Assembly: GCA_000469685.2 (NCBI GenBank)
Contig: LS997566.1
Location: 13,415,618-13,479,617 of the forward strand
Direction of reading: 5' to 3'
Length of the DNA stretch: 64,000 nucleotides
Source: Haemonchus contortus
Lineage: Eukaryota; Nematoda; Chromadorea; Rhabditida; Trichostrongylidae
Position 1 is the stretch's first letter. Each line of letters starts with the position of its first letter. Position numbers and translations under genes: made by a program. Under the pieces are notes generated by a model. The model was not told where the DNA came from. It worked only from the letters and a program-made list of their open reading frames with translations, and did no database searches. Below are positions 23,719-35,523 of this stretch, in pieces.

Positions 23719-24020
23719 GGGACGGAAGTGGTATAGTGGCAAGTGGCACACTATCTCACACACACATGGTCACGAGTTCGAATCCCTGATCGATGTCCAC
23801 CTGGGCCAGCCAACCCTAGAAATTCCTTCAGGATCGACTAATCGGTACCAACTCGTCTGGGCGGATAAAAGCGCGGAGTTGTACATCGGCTGATCACCAC
23901 TAGTCATTGTACAGGCCAAATACACATACAATACGTCACTACGATTCTGAATTGAAGTTGAACGCGGGGCGTATCCCTCAGACGGAATTGGTCAACGCCC
24001 AGGAACTTCATATCCTTTAG
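23719..24020 (+). mobile_element. tRNA-derived SINE, copy 5, near full length
   Basis: A good reference copy. A box region GTGGTATAGTGGCAAGTGG, B box GAGTTCGAATCCC, middle part GGATAAAAGCGCGGAGTTG, and 3' part CACTACGATTCTGAATTG... TCCCTCAGACGGAATTGG, ending in CATATCCTTTAG. Confidence 0.85.
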
Positions 24021-25027
24021 AAATGGGAAAACCATGAAATTTAGCCAATACTCAGAGAAATTCGTGTCAAACACATTAAGCGGAATGCCTGGAGTACCAA
24101 AAAAGCATCGGTGCAAGTTTCTACTCGAAACGAACTGAGAATCCTTCGTTGTTTCGAATTAGTCGAGAGAAATCAAAAGAAATTGAAATGAAGCTTTGTA
24201 GAAAAATCTGGCAAAAAACTAGCCGTAATGGCTATTTTTGACACCAGCAAGAAATTTTATTGAATTGTTGATTAGAATGAACAATCGCCTGTGGGAAACA
24301 ATGGGAAACAATGAAATGCTATGCAAATGCAACCAACATACGGCTGCTGTTGCTTGCAGCATTTCAGTAGAATGGAACATCGACGAGATGCGCATCCCCA
24401 TGGGACTTGTCCTTCAAAGAGCGCGGACATCGTAATGATGATGATACGCAGGCGATACGCATTGTTCTCATTCCCTCCGTTAAGGGGCAAATTCCGAAGA
24501 ACATCACGGGCACATGGCTAGGTCTATAAATTAGCTTTCATCTGGAGCCTATTATCCTAGCTAGACAACAAGGACACAACACAACCGGTCACGCATATTT
24601 ATAGAGAGCATTAGAACGTTCACCCATGACATCAAAGGCTACATCTGTCCTGAGTCTAGGGCATCATAGATTGAGGGAAAATAGCATGTGCAGTTCTCTG
24701 TTCTTAAGAGAAGAAGCCCCGTCGAAATTCTGGTTGATTGGAATTGTTCTCTGAATTATTTCACCATTGAATTGCTTGCTCCGGAGATACGCCGGTGGAA
24801 AATAAATTAGAATTGCATGCTCTGACCTTACATCATTATGGGGATGAGAGGGCTCACAGGAATAGGAGAGCCCTGCACATTCAAACAAAAGGGGATCTGA
24901 AGATACATACGTTATTGACAGAACACTGGGAGTTTCATCGAATTAATTGTTGGATACTTTTGTTCTCAAGGGAGTGTTGCACTTGAAATATCCAACGTTG
25001 TTTCACATCATATGTACTTGTACGGGC
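24021..25027. other. No gene recognised
   Basis: Several overlapping short frames at 24,219-24,521 read the same DNA on both strands, so none is convincing. Nothing else is visible. Confidence 0.4.
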
Positions 25028-25322
25028 GAATATGTTGCAGTGACAAGTGGTGCGCCATTACACACGCAAAGTCCGTGGATCAAGATCGAGATCGGTAATC
25101 CCCTCAGCCCACCAAGCAGCGGCTCCCTCCAGGGTCGATTAATCGGTACCAAATTCCTTTAGGAGGATAATAGCATTGACTTGCACATGAGGTGGCTACA
25201 ACAAATAATTGTGTAGCTACTTACGCATTCAAACCTCTTCTAGGTTTCTAAATGGATGTCGAATGCTGGAGTGCATCTCAAAAACGGAATCGATAGACAC
25301 CAAAAGTCTTTTTATTTCTTAT
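25028..25322 (+). mobile_element. tRNA-derived SINE, copy 6, diverged
   Basis: The A box remnant GCAGTGACAAGTGGTGCGCC is present. The B box is degraded (GGATCAAGATCG). The body GGTCGATTAATCGGTACC, the GGAGGATAATAGC motif, and a TTTTTATTTCTTATCC tail follow in the family order. Confidence 0.65.
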
Positions 25323-25591
25323 CCTTAATGTATTGACGTCCAAAGCAAGCGGACTTTGCAAGGGCTACCCAAGAAGATTGATGGCATATCTGTATGAGCA
25401 TTTGAACTTGTTCTTGAAATGCTTACAATGACGTTCGCGAAAGAGTGCTGAAGTGCTGTAAATTCAGTAATCAGGCGGGAGCATACGAGTTTCACATCAG
25501 AAGCTATGGGCCAACACGTAAAATCGTTCCCTGTCGTTCGCTCCACAGGTGAAATAAAAGAGCAGATTTTAGAGCCTCCTTCACCAATGCA

Positions 25592-25850
25592 TCGTGGTGT
25601 AGCGGCAAGTAGCGGACTTGACACACGCATGGTCACGGATTAGAATCCCGGATTTATATCCGCCTAGGTCAACCAAGCATTATATCCCTCAGGGGTCAGT
25701 TAATTGATTCCAGACTCGGCTGGGATGATGAAAGCACCGCCTTGTGCATAGGCTGACCAGCGCAAGTCACTGTGCCAATTGAATGTAAGTCGAATGCGTG
25801 AGCGGACCCCTCTGATAGGATTAGCGCCCTATCACTATTTTATTTTATCT
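25592..25850 (+). mobile_element. tRNA-derived SINE, copy 7
   Basis: A box GTGGTGTAGCGGCAAGTAG, mutated B box GGATTAGAATCCC, body GGTCAGTTAATTGATTCC, 3' part GTAAGTCGAATGCGTGAGCG. The ACTACGATTC segment is missing. Confidence 0.7.
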
Positions 25851-26719
25851 CAAGCGCATCAGATGAACATCAGAAAACAACAAAACAACAAACAACAACA
25901 ACAACAACAACAAGAAGATTTCATCAAAACGTCAACACACTTCGAGGTAAAGGAGCATGTTTGAATAGTAAATAACAAAACATGGTCAATATCATACCCA
26001 CGCAAGAGGTTTCACGGAACTGTTGGCTTGATCACCCTACCACACAAGTCAAAGTATTCAGTGGTGCTGCTAATAAAAAAGATACCGCCGAGCTAGCTTG
26101 GTTAGAGTTATACTTCAGACTACTTTAGCTCTCCAACAAGCTGTAAAATCTGCTGTCATCAACAACATGCTAAAAACAGCATTCCAGAGCAGCTCACGGA
26201 AAATTGTCTAGTTAAGAAGCATTCTTTATGGCAATGGCAGGCAGCAATTCCTAAGAAGTTGAGCCTACGATAGGCAGCTCATACAACAAGCGATTAATTC
26301 GTTTGTCCTACAGTTGAGGGGAAACAAGTGATTGCTCACCCGAATAGGATCTACCTTATAAAAATCGGACCAATTTACATCATAGTGACAAAAAAGAAAC
26401 CACTGACTATGCGAGTTGAGAGAGACCTAGCTTGACTGGAGGATAGGAAGTCAACCACAGCGCCGAGACACAAAATCGACGAAGACAATGGCAAGAACTT
26501 GGAAATATGTAAAGTGCACGATATTGCGCCGAAGACGGAGATTTCAGCGAAAAAAGACTGGAAGCAATTTGAATTCCCAAAGGAAATTTTGAAAATAACA
26601 AAAGAGATAGATTTCTATGCGCAAGTAACCTCTTTTACCATTACAACCGCTCTACTATACCTTCGGAGGGCCAGTAGTATATAAGACATTATCGTTTATT
26701 AGGAGATTCTTTGTTGAGT
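25851..26719. other. No gene recognised; CAA microsatellite
   Basis: A (CAA)n-type run lies at about 25,876-25,916. The rest has no recognised content. Confidence 0.4.
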
Positions 26720-27010
26720 GGGCGGAGGTGGTGTAGTGACAAGGGGCGCAGAATCGCACATTCGTAGTCACGGGTTTGAATCCCGGATTGATACCTGCCT
26801 AGGCCTATGAAGCTTCCCATTCCTCCCCACTCGTTTGAGTGGTACCAACTCTTTTGGAGGATAAAAGCACTGAGCTGGCAATTGCAAGCCCCAGTCTCGA
26901 CTACGTACGATATTCAAGACGCCACTATGACTCTGAATGGAAATCGAATGCGCGGCACATCCCTCAGACAGGATTGATAAACACCTAAAGACTTTACCCT
27001 TTCTCCTTTA
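26720..27010 (+). mobile_element. tRNA-derived SINE, copy 8, near full length
   Basis: GGGCGGAGGTGGTGTAGTG (A box), GGGTTTGAATCCCGG (B box), GTGGTACCAACTC, GGATAAAAGCACTGAGC, and the 3' part ATGACTCTGAATGGAAATCG followed by GACTTTACCCTTTCTCC. All segments are in order. Confidence 0.85.
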
Positions 27011-27723
27011 CTCTGTTGAGTGATGACATGACGATTCCAGGTCAAAACGGTAGGCCGTGAAACTCACAAGATATAAGAATATCATTATAGCAATACTGAT
27101 GGGGCGAAACACGATTTCTTGAACTGCTGTTAACTCCATTGCTGCTAATTTTCTTGAATCGTTGCTATTTCGATACTGTGAAATGCGATCAAACCACTTC
27201 CTTCGGATGGTTGTAGACGTTTCAAAGGATTAGAAGGATTCTCAATACCTACTGAGGTGAGACGCCAATGCTGGTAAAAATTATCTTCAACTTCCCAGAG
27301 CGGTTTGGATATTCCTGCGCTTATTTAAACGACGTGCGATTTGTTGAAGGCAACTTTCTCGACCGCCTGACAACTCTGACTTAAGGGCTCGACCGTTTGA
27401 AAAACTTGTCATACTGCGAAACCTTCTCCATCTCTGTCATATTTTGATGCAGCAGCAAGGCAGCTGAAAACCGAGCATAGTCGTTTATCAATGGTGGGAT
27501 AGGGCGAACCCACCTCGCTCACCGAGTTTTTGTGTATTACAAATTATCCAACTTACAATTCACTGTAGCAGGCAAACGACGTGGTATGGCCTTTATCAAA
27601 TGACACAAAATCCAATCTAGCTCCCCCTTCAGCCAACATGGCCAATGACAGCTAAACATTAACATTACTAAAAGGTCCTAATAAATGGTTAACATTTTGG
27701 TGGGTACTATGATCCTCATTTCC
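27011..27723. other. No gene recognised
   Basis: Intergenic sequence without long frames, repeats or recognisable motifs. Confidence 0.4.
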
Positions 27724-27807
27724 AGTTGTACGAAAGGGTTGTTCAGACGTTGGAAATGGTATCATCAGATACCATTTATAGCATCTGAACAACCCTTCCG
27801 TACAACT
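27724..27807. repeat. 84-nt hairpin, pre-miRNA sized
   Basis: Arms 27,724-27,763 and 27,768-27,807 are 40 nt each around a 4-nt loop, with about 5 mismatches clustered in the loop-proximal half. The outer 24 nt (AGTTGTACGAAAGGGTTGTT and on) pair almost perfectly. No flanking target duplication was seen. It could be a small-RNA precursor or a tiny foldback transposon. Confidence 0.6.
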
Positions 27808-28094
27808 TTCGCCGTCACATTCTTATTCAACCCCTAACTTTACGATTTTCCCAAATCCTTACATTTTTCTATATTCACCGATTTTCACGTTTTACTCTCC
27901 TATTCTTTTAGTCTGGACTATCACTTATATCGGTCATCTTAACCTACATGAATAACCAGAAATGAATAGATAAATATAGATAATTACCTAAACCGTGCCT
28001 TCAATTTAGGACACATTCGCAACATTATTGTTTTCACGCAAAAGCCACAGTAAGCATAAATGAATTGCGAGCCTACATTGATGAGATCAAAATA

Positions 28095-28802
28095 TTAGGT
28101 GTGTGCATTAATTTCCGTCGCCGAATGCGAAGGGTCGTTGCGCTAACCATGTTAGAGGTTTACCGGTGAAACCTGTCAAATTGCTTCATCTGAACGAGCC
28201 TGCTGAGATGGTTTCTCTTTACTCGAGAGCTTGCAACGAGAGCGGAATGTTCATAGCCAAAAAGTAATGCTGTGTGTGCATTTGGTGGTGGGATCAAAAG
28301 GGTGTTGTGTACTATGAGCTTCTGAACCAGACCGAAACGGTTACTGCTGACCGCTACGAACACCAACTTGACAGTTTGTAGAATGCTCTCACCCAAAAAC
28401 GGTCGTTAATCGCAAGAAAATATCATGAGGTGCTGTTCCACCATGAACATGCCAGACCCCATGTTGCGAAGAAAGTCCTTAAAAAATTTGCAATTGTTGG
28501 ATGGGATCAGCTTGTTCAGCCCGCATACTCTCCGGAACTTGCTCTTTCTGATTGCCACCTATTCCGGTCCATGCAAGTCAGTTTGGCAGATACGCGCTTC
28601 CGGAATGCCGAAGAAGTGCGAAAATAGGTGGATGACTGGATTGCCTCAGAAGATGAAGACCATTTAGACGCGGAGTCAACAAGATGGCAAGAGGTTGAGG
28701 CTAACGATGGGCAATACATTGGTTGATGTACATTTGGTTTTAATTTTGTAATATATATGTTTTTGCACCCAAAAAACGGCGGAAATTAATGCACACACCT
28801 AA
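28095..28802 (+). mobile_element. mariner element, internally deleted
   Basis: Terminal inverted repeats TTAGGTGTGTGCATTAATTT / inverse with TA on both sides, at 708 bp. The plus strand encodes the C-terminal half of a mariner transposase: HARPHVAKKVLKKF, GWDQLVQPAYSPELALSD, HLFRSMQ, then, after one in-frame stop, VDDWIASEDEDHLD ... EVEANDGQYIG. The catalytic SPD motif reads SPE, so the third acidic residue is altered. The N-terminal half is mostly gone. Confidence 0.85.
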
Positions 28803-30518
28803 TACCTGCAGCTTACTCAACTCAGACTTAAGCTTCTCCAGAGCTTTTCAAATAGCTTTCAATGAACATCATTCAAAAACTGCTGCTCACACTTCGATTA
28901 TTGTGGGGTTATCCAGAAATACATCACAAGATTCTTTTCACCATTGCACCCGGCTAATCCATCGAGCCATCAGGGACTGTTACTGAGATGTAATTTATTT
29001 TAAGTTTATAACAAAGCAGGCAAAACAACGGAACAGAAGTGGAATGGTCAAAATGGTAGAATGAGGAAAGCATGCGTAACCTGCTTTCACCTTCACAAAA
29101 AGAGAATTTTTCTCTTGTGCATCTCACTTCAATTAATTGGAATAGCTGAAAGTGGAAACACTGCAAGGTCAGGTTTTCGACATAGATTCATCCCGGACTA
29201 GAAAAGCCGTAAACGGATTTCTCTAGAGATTCTAAGACTTATTTTACGACGGATTATGGGCAAACGTTATTGTTTGAACGCTAATTGAAGAGCCGTCGAA
29301 CGCTTTCAGGAAAGGAACCGAAAAATTGCTTCAATGGAGAACCAACCACTAGGCCTAAAGTGATTGCGAGCCGTCTATAACGCTGCTGCTTTACCCATTT
29401 AACTAGCTAGACTTTCTGATTCTATGCCACAACAATATTCTGAAAGATGGGACGAAAGTTCCCTCGTACCGTTGAGCAGAGGTTCAAGTGATAAGGAAGG
29501 CAGCGCTCCAATGCACATGAGGCAATTGAGTCTGAAGTGTATGTGCTGACACTTATCCTTCATTCTCAAGCCATACATTGCCTGCTTTTAGTTACATTTC
29601 GTTAGCTACGTCTCTAATTACTACTTACTGTGGCATACCAGTTTTTTCTCACCCTTATAGAGTACCTCTTTCCCTGCTGTATGCTCTGGATGGTTTACGA
29701 TAAGGGTTTTGACACTAAATAGCGATACAGTTTGCTGCAAAGATGGAAGGAAGCCAAATCAAACAAAAGAGCCAGATGACGAGAAAATAGGAGGGGTTTG
29801 GAAGATGCACCCTTTTCAGATGTTATCCTGCTGACCGCCTTCGATGGTGTCACTGAACGCAAACGAAATTTATTACAACCGAGAAACATGTTCAAATCCA
29901 GACGTCGTTCATACTTCTTTCAGCATCGAAGGAACGGAGGACGCAGCGATCGACGTCGATGCGCTTTGTTATGATTTGACTTCTAATCAAAACTAAATGA
30001 ACATCTGCGTGGGAGAGTTGTAACAAAATTAACTCTCCCAGAGAATACTAATGCCTTACTTAGCCTTCTCCTCCTAACTGCCGTTTTCACCTTCAAGAGG
30101 ACGGCCGAAAAAGGAAGTAAAAGACAACAACCGAAACAGCCAACGTTTGATGAACATGGTCAGCGGCACTACTCATGAAGTATTCGAAGATTGATGTGAG
30201 AGCAGCTTGACGTTTGTGTCATTTCTACAACCTGACAATGATCCAATTTAGGACCAATTGCCTTCTATATCTCCGAATCGAGTATTTAGAGCTGGACTAA
30301 CCCACACATACGAAAAAGACTGGTCGAGTAACCACTACCAGATGTGTGCAAAGGTGCGCGACATAAATATGTCAGAGGTCTTCAAATAAAAGCCGAAGTC
30401 GTGGCACGTTCCAATTGTGTTCCGTACGGAAAGTACAAAAAGCAATGGATATGAGAGATCGGTGAGCTAATGCCTTCATGGGTAGTGAGTGAGTGGCTGA
30501 GATGGCAGTGGTATTAAA
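28803..30518. other. No gene recognised
   Basis: Only domain-less short frames (28,954-29,166 and 29,695-29,895 on the minus strand). Confidence 0.4.
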
Positions 30519-30956
30519 CGCACAGTTCACGATAAAAGTGATTTCTCAGATTTCCCTTGAGGATTACCCAGTGACCGCTAAGGGTTATTAAAAGAACGCT
30601 ATTGGGTCCAAAAACTCAAGAGCTAGAGCATAATAGGAGTCCCATAATCGAATTGGTCGCATGCCACACCCATCGACAGACGTGTGTCCGACGAGTGCCT
30701 AAGCAATACAGGTTGCGCTATTCGCACCAGGACCCACACGCTCGTGATGCAATCAGCTGATCGCCGAGTAGTGCGGTGATTTTCTACATTACCGCTGCTG
30801 ATCCTTTGCTGTGTGGGTCTTTATATTGTTTTCTGCTTAGCGGAGGGGAAAGTTGGGTTATTTTTGCTGTCAATAATGTTTTTGCTGAGTGCTTATGAGT
30901 CAATGAATTTTTATGGACATTTTTGCTTATTGTAGTCAGCTGTTCGCACTAAAACC
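30519..30956 (+). mobile_element. GGCAC-type DNA element, copy D
   Basis: Starts at GCACAGTTCACGATAAAAGT, contains CAATCAGCTGATCGCCGAGT and ends near TTGCTTATTGTAGTCAGC. The order is the same as in copies B and C. No inverted right end was found. Confidence 0.5.
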
Positions 30957-33261
30957 TACACGTATGCAATGACACACATAGTATAGCTCGTGTAACTACC
31001 CCTTCTACTTTATTCTTCTGGTATTATTCCCGTCCAGCCCTTTTTTTTAAACTTTTCAGAGGCCTTTTTCACTCCGCAAACACCATTTCGCGTGCTTTCT
31101 TCGCCTCAATCGCACTACTCTCCATCTTTTCTTTCATCTTTCGTCTTTATCTGAATTACCCGAAAATATCATGAACTGCGCGTGGAGGATCGAAGGGCTA
31201 ATCAGTGCTTCGTCGGAAATGAAATGCCAAATGAAATTGTCTCGAATTGTTTGCTTTTCAGGAAATCCTCTATAATACCGCTGCATTTCTGGGATAGAAA
31301 GCATCTTTTCACATATGAAGTCTTTCCATTTTACGTACTCTGAGATGCCTTATGTCGAGCACAAACGTTACAAACGTCACGTACTACAGTCTCTTCTCGT
31401 TTAAACTGTACAGTGGCTGTGCGTTGAATTCCACGATGGCTTTTGCCCGTTGACGAAGAGTGCATTCGTATTGTCATCACTTTTACCGCGTCACTTCTTC
31501 GCTCGTTTTCATCACTCGTTGGTCCTGTCGTTCTGTTTGTTTCCACACATATTCGTCTGCCTGCGGCCCACTGGCTTCGGCATCTGCCACTTGTTGCCCG
31601 ACAGAGGAAGGGATTGGAACACTGACGTGTGAGGAAGGATTGAGGAGGTGGCTGCAAGGCTGTTGCTGGACAGCTCATGTCATCTGTGCTGTGCATTGTA
31701 CACTGGGAGCCGTAGAAGAAGCGCAGGAACTTGTGGACGCAGGAAGACCCGGTCCAGTCTAGCCAGTTTACGCAAAGCCGTAACATCGCAGGCCCATCCA
31801 TTTTGGTGGCCGGTGCTACATGCGTCGGGCGCAGAGTCGTCGGCTTAGAGATGCAATACCGTGTGGCACGTAAATGAGCAGGACAGCGTAGAATCAAGTG
31901 TCCTGAACCGATAGCCACCTAGCGCACGGTTCGCGACACTATCCGACAACTCTAACAGATCGAGCGGAGGAAAGACACATGTTCTTTCAATTTGGATAAA
32001 TTAAAAGAACAAAAGGATGAGATTAGGTACCATTCGGATGTATTGCTCTTCTGCAAGCATCTGCAAGCATTTCCCAGGGGAACGATGGAAATTGTTTCAT
32101 GCTGTTATAAATATGTGTCAAATATGACGCACCGTTTGGCGCTTGCTGGCACCCTGTCAACGGGAATTCCCACAGTCTTCTAACAAAGAGACTTTTCGAA
32201 GGTGCGTGAGCTGTTCGAGAGGCCTCAGTAATTTCACTTATTGTCTGCCTGAACAATCTCTATGCATGTTTATGCGCACCGACACAGCATGGGGAAGTTG
32301 CTCGGAGAAGTTGACAGTGAGAGTTGGGACAATCGTGAAGCAACTCGACCTCCCTCGTCAACGGTTTGAAAGGTCTCTGCTACTCCTGTGACTCGAGGGT
32401 AAATCTCTGAGCGTGGATGGTCAAGAGCAGTGAACACTTCGAAGGTTTGTGCCGTCATTAGAAAAAGGATCACCGGCAACTTGGAATCAGCATAAACCAA
32501 ACCGTCCCGAAGGTTTTGAAAGGAGATCCAAGTCTGAACATTATCGGCTCTGTTGAGGACGTTTCTTCCAAAGCAGTCCGAACAAAGTCGGCTGATGAAG
32601 TGCAAAAAACTTTTTCGAAAGCTCAGGGCGCGCCGCATCTCTGACGTGATCTGGACTGGTTAAAAACTTTCACGGTAGAACCTTGTCCAAACCTTTAAAA
32701 CAAGAAGCAGTTATTGTCAAAAGCTGAGAGCAGACCTTCGAGACGTTTTCTTGTGCATAGCAGACAAGATTCCAAAACAGCACACAATATTCCAAAAGTA
32801 TGGCGCTTTGGGCAGAGTGGCATAAGAAAGCAGAACGCAATTGTCTTCATCGACAAAAATGTGAAAAGTCTCCGACGTCTACCAAAAGTATTTTTTATGG
32901 TCATCCTGCTGCTCTGAATCGCTGAACACATTGGCAAGCGATCATTCATCTACTCATGCAGGCCTCAATCCAATGAACTTCTCTAAGTGGAGGTTTTTGG
33001 TGAAGGGCTAGATCGCTGGAAGCTCTCACCGCTCGTTGGCGAAATTAGGAGGTTCTGGTCATTTCTCGTTTTGTAGAGGGAACGCTACACAAGGTGCTCC
33101 ATAATTTTCCAGGTCCATTTACCTAAAATTTCTCTAGCTAGCTTATTTAATGACTTTTTCAATTTTTGATGGAATTTGATCGCGACAAAAGCATATTGTA
33201 TCTTCGTATAGGTTATATAGATATAGGTTAGACAATTAGATGAATATACATCAAGTAAAAG
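30957..33261. other. Unrecognised region with several longer frames
   Basis: A 195-codon minus-strand frame (31,331-31,918) and a 122-codon one (32,270-32,638) stand out in length. The first is rich in Cys, Arg and Ser and shows no recognisable domain. Two plus-strand frames overlap it heavily. The run of alternating frames between 31,330 and 32,950 could be an old, frameshifted retroelement, but I could not identify catalytic motifs. Confidence 0.3.
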
Positions 33262-33394
33262 ATATTGTCTTTGGGCGTCAATCAGTGCTGTATGAGGGAC
33301 TTGGCCCGTGCGATTGAATGCGGTGGCTTAAACGTATGTGATGATTGAATGTCGATTGAAAAGTCAGTAGTATGTCCGATCGCATCCAAAAATA
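33262..33394 (-). mobile_element. tRNA-derived SINE, copy 9, 3' piece (split)
   Basis: GGGCGTCAATCAGTGCTG and GAGGGACTTGGCCCGTGCGA match the conserved SINE 3' part. The copy is interrupted by the 476-bp element that follows and resumes at 33,873. Confidence 0.6.
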
Positions 33395-33870
33395 TAGGGG
33401 ACTTTCCGGCGCGTATCGCGTGCGCGACTCATGGCCCATTGCCAAAAACGGTAGATACTCCTTGAGTGGATAATTTTACTACTGTTTGCTTTAATAATAC
33501 ACGTGTAGCACTTTATTCTGAGTTCTAAGCGTCTAACTGTTGTTGCTTAACGCTTTGTTTAAGGTGTTATGAGGTTGACTCGCTTAGTTGCTTGTTTATG
33601 TTCCTTAGCGCTTCACTCTTACAGACACCAGCAGTCGAGTGTCCTTTTGGTAGTACGTAGTTGCCCCACTTCGTTTCATCCCGATGCCGTGAGTGGTTGT
33701 TTTCAAGCCCTCGTGTGAAATGAATTTTTCTCAGAAAATCTCAGCAATTGGGTATACCAGAAACATGTTTTCTCTTCATCAAAAACAAGGAGCATGATTT
33801 AGCCTTCTGGATCATGTCAGAACATGCCAGGACAGAGCAGCGCACGCGACACGCGCCGGAGAGTCTCCTA
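33395..33870. mobile_element. 476-bp inverted-repeat DNA element inside a SINE
   Basis: Ends TAGGGGACTTTCCGGCGCG and inverse (TAGGAGACTCTCCGGCGCG) pair for about 35 bp, through a GC-rich CGCGTGCGC stretch. TA flanks both ends (33,393-33,394 and 33,871-33,872), as for Tc1/mariner-type insertion. No transposase frame. Confidence 0.7.
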
Positions 33871-33872
33871 TA

Positions 33873-33970
33873 CTTTCTGATGCATCGCCTGATTTTCCCA
33901 GACAAGAGTAGTGCCAATTAAACGACCCCGAAGGGATGAAAGGCTTTGTTGGCCTCAGGGGTGAATAAAC
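33873..33970 (-). mobile_element. tRNA-derived SINE, copy 9, body piece (split)
   Basis: TTTTCCCAGACAAGAGTAGT and GCCAATTAAACGACCCCGAA continue the SINE body from the point where it was interrupted at 33,394. The tRNA-like head beyond 33,970 is too decayed to follow. Confidence 0.55.
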
Positions 33971-34333
33971 CATGGACGTCGCTTGTGATGACGCTTGAAG
34001 CGCAATTATTCAGAGCGCCCAAGGACATGGATGTTTGCCTACTGTTCGGTAAGCCCTCTACTCACTTTGAATACCCTTTTGAAAATTTCTGCTGAACTCC
34101 GCTGATTATTTTCCATTCTGCCTCAGCTACCTTGAGCTGGGTAACGAACTCGTCACTCGAACCTTGTTCACTTCGTCAACGAGTAGCACACTAGGAGCGT
34201 CCTGCCTTGAAAGTTCGACAGCTTATATCTACGAACTTTAATTTGACCGCGGAAAGCGATAAAATGCATCGTTGTTGATTAAACTGACCGGATTGAAGCT
34301 CCCGCTACGCCTTCTTCGGCTCTGCTTGAGCCT

Positions 34334-34721
34334 GGGTCCGGGAACTTCTCCCCTAACACGGCGTCGCACACGCCGCACCCGCCGCCCATCGCAGGATTGC
34401 GATGGAAGATTGGAGCGCGCAATTTGTGAGGTAGGGAGTCCTTTAATTATTTGAATTGGCTGGCCGCTCTTTTCAATTCCAATGCGGTCTTGATTGTCTT
34501 TTATATAGGAGGAGTCATTTTAATTAATCAAGTCTAATAACATGAAAACTAAAAAGAAACAGAAGAAAAAAACGATCAAATCCAATGAAAAAGCAAGCCA
34601 ATCAAGGAGAAATATCGCGTCCTATCGATTGGCGGGGGGCGGGGTGAGTACGGTAACTGCAGTGGCATTTGCCGCATGCCGCAAGGGAGAATGCCGCGAT
34701 AGGGGACAAGTTCCGTTACCC
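34334..34721. mobile_element. 388-bp Mutator-like MITE, copy 1
   Basis: Begins GGGTCCGGGAACTTCTCCCC and ends in the inverse of GGGTAACGGAACTTGTCCCC. It is flanked by 9-bp direct repeats CTTGAGCCT/CTTGAGCCC (34,325-34,333 and 34,722-34,730). A 9-bp duplication is typical of Mutator-like elements. A close copy lies at 54,975-55,351. No transposase. Confidence 0.8.
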
Positions 34722-34885
34722 CTTGAGCCCTCTGAGCTTAGGACGAGACTACAATCCTATTAAATGTGTAGGTGTTCTAACCGGTAAGTGGTTTCGAATA
34801 GAACACAGTGGCATCCCTTATATGACACCAGTTGTGCTATGCACACTGAGGCGTGCTCCACACGCCCTTTACCGAGGTATGGGTA

Positions 34886-35123
34886 CATTCACCCAGAACC
34901 GGATGGACGCGGAAAACCGCGCGGCGAAATTCGTGGTGATTAAAAGGGCTTTGGCGCATATCATTGGGGCACGGGTTTCAAGTAGATTGGATAAGTCGGG
35001 CTGGATGATGCTACTTATCTATGCCACTTCAAATTTGTGCCCCAATGATAGGCGCCAGAGTCGTTTCAATCACCACGAATTTCCCCGCACGGTTTGCCGC
35101 GTCCATCCAGTCCTGGGTGAATG
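34886..35123. repeat. 238-bp foldback
   Basis: 87-nt arms (34,886-34,972 and 35,037-35,123) are inverse copies with about ten mismatches, sharing AAATTCGTGGTGATT and TATCATTGGGGCAC. The 64-nt spacer is unpaired. The accidental 174-codon frame across this region (from 34,669) is explained by the foldback and the neighbouring MITE. An 18-bp segment just outside (35,140-35,157) recurs inverted at 39,942. Confidence 0.7.
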
Positions 35124-35206
35124 CTCCGTCCCCCTCTCTACCGCTTACCTACGACTTGTATGTATGTATATGCATATATACTGCTCTATATAAAGTTAAA
35201 GGACAA

Positions 35207-35492
35207 AGTTTTTGGCGTCAATCAATCCCGTTTGAGGGATGCGCCCCGCACTCGACTTCCATTCAGATCGTAGTGGCGTAATGAGTGCGTATGTGGCCTA
35301 TACAATGACTTGTGGTGGCCAGCCGATGTACAAGTAAGTGTTTTTATCCTCCCAGACGAGTCTGGTACCGATTCGCCGACCCCGGAGGGATGGAAGGCTT
35401 GGTTAGTCCAGGCGGGCATCGATCCGGGATTCAAGCCCCTGACCGTGCGTGTGATATAGTGCGCCACTTGCCACTACACTACGTCCGTCCCT
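35207..35492 (-). mobile_element. tRNA-derived SINE, copy 10, near full length
   Basis: The left end is the conserved 3' part (GTTTGAGGGATGCGCCCCGC). CAGCCGATGTACAAGTAAGT and GAGTCTGGTACCGATTCGCC follow. The head ends with the A box (inverse, GCCACTTGCCACTACACTAC). The B box is slightly mutated (GATTCAAGCCCC). Confidence 0.85.
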
Positions 35493-35523
35493 ACTGCTCT
35501 ATATACATATAAGTGAATATATA

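Noticed and set aside
31331..31918. 195-codon minus-strand frame considered as a gene
   Set aside because: No recognisable domain, splice context or paralog. Opposite frames are equally open. It is kept only as an unrecognised region.
34669..35193. 174-codon plus-strand frame
   Set aside because: It crosses from a MITE into a foldback, and no domain is visible.
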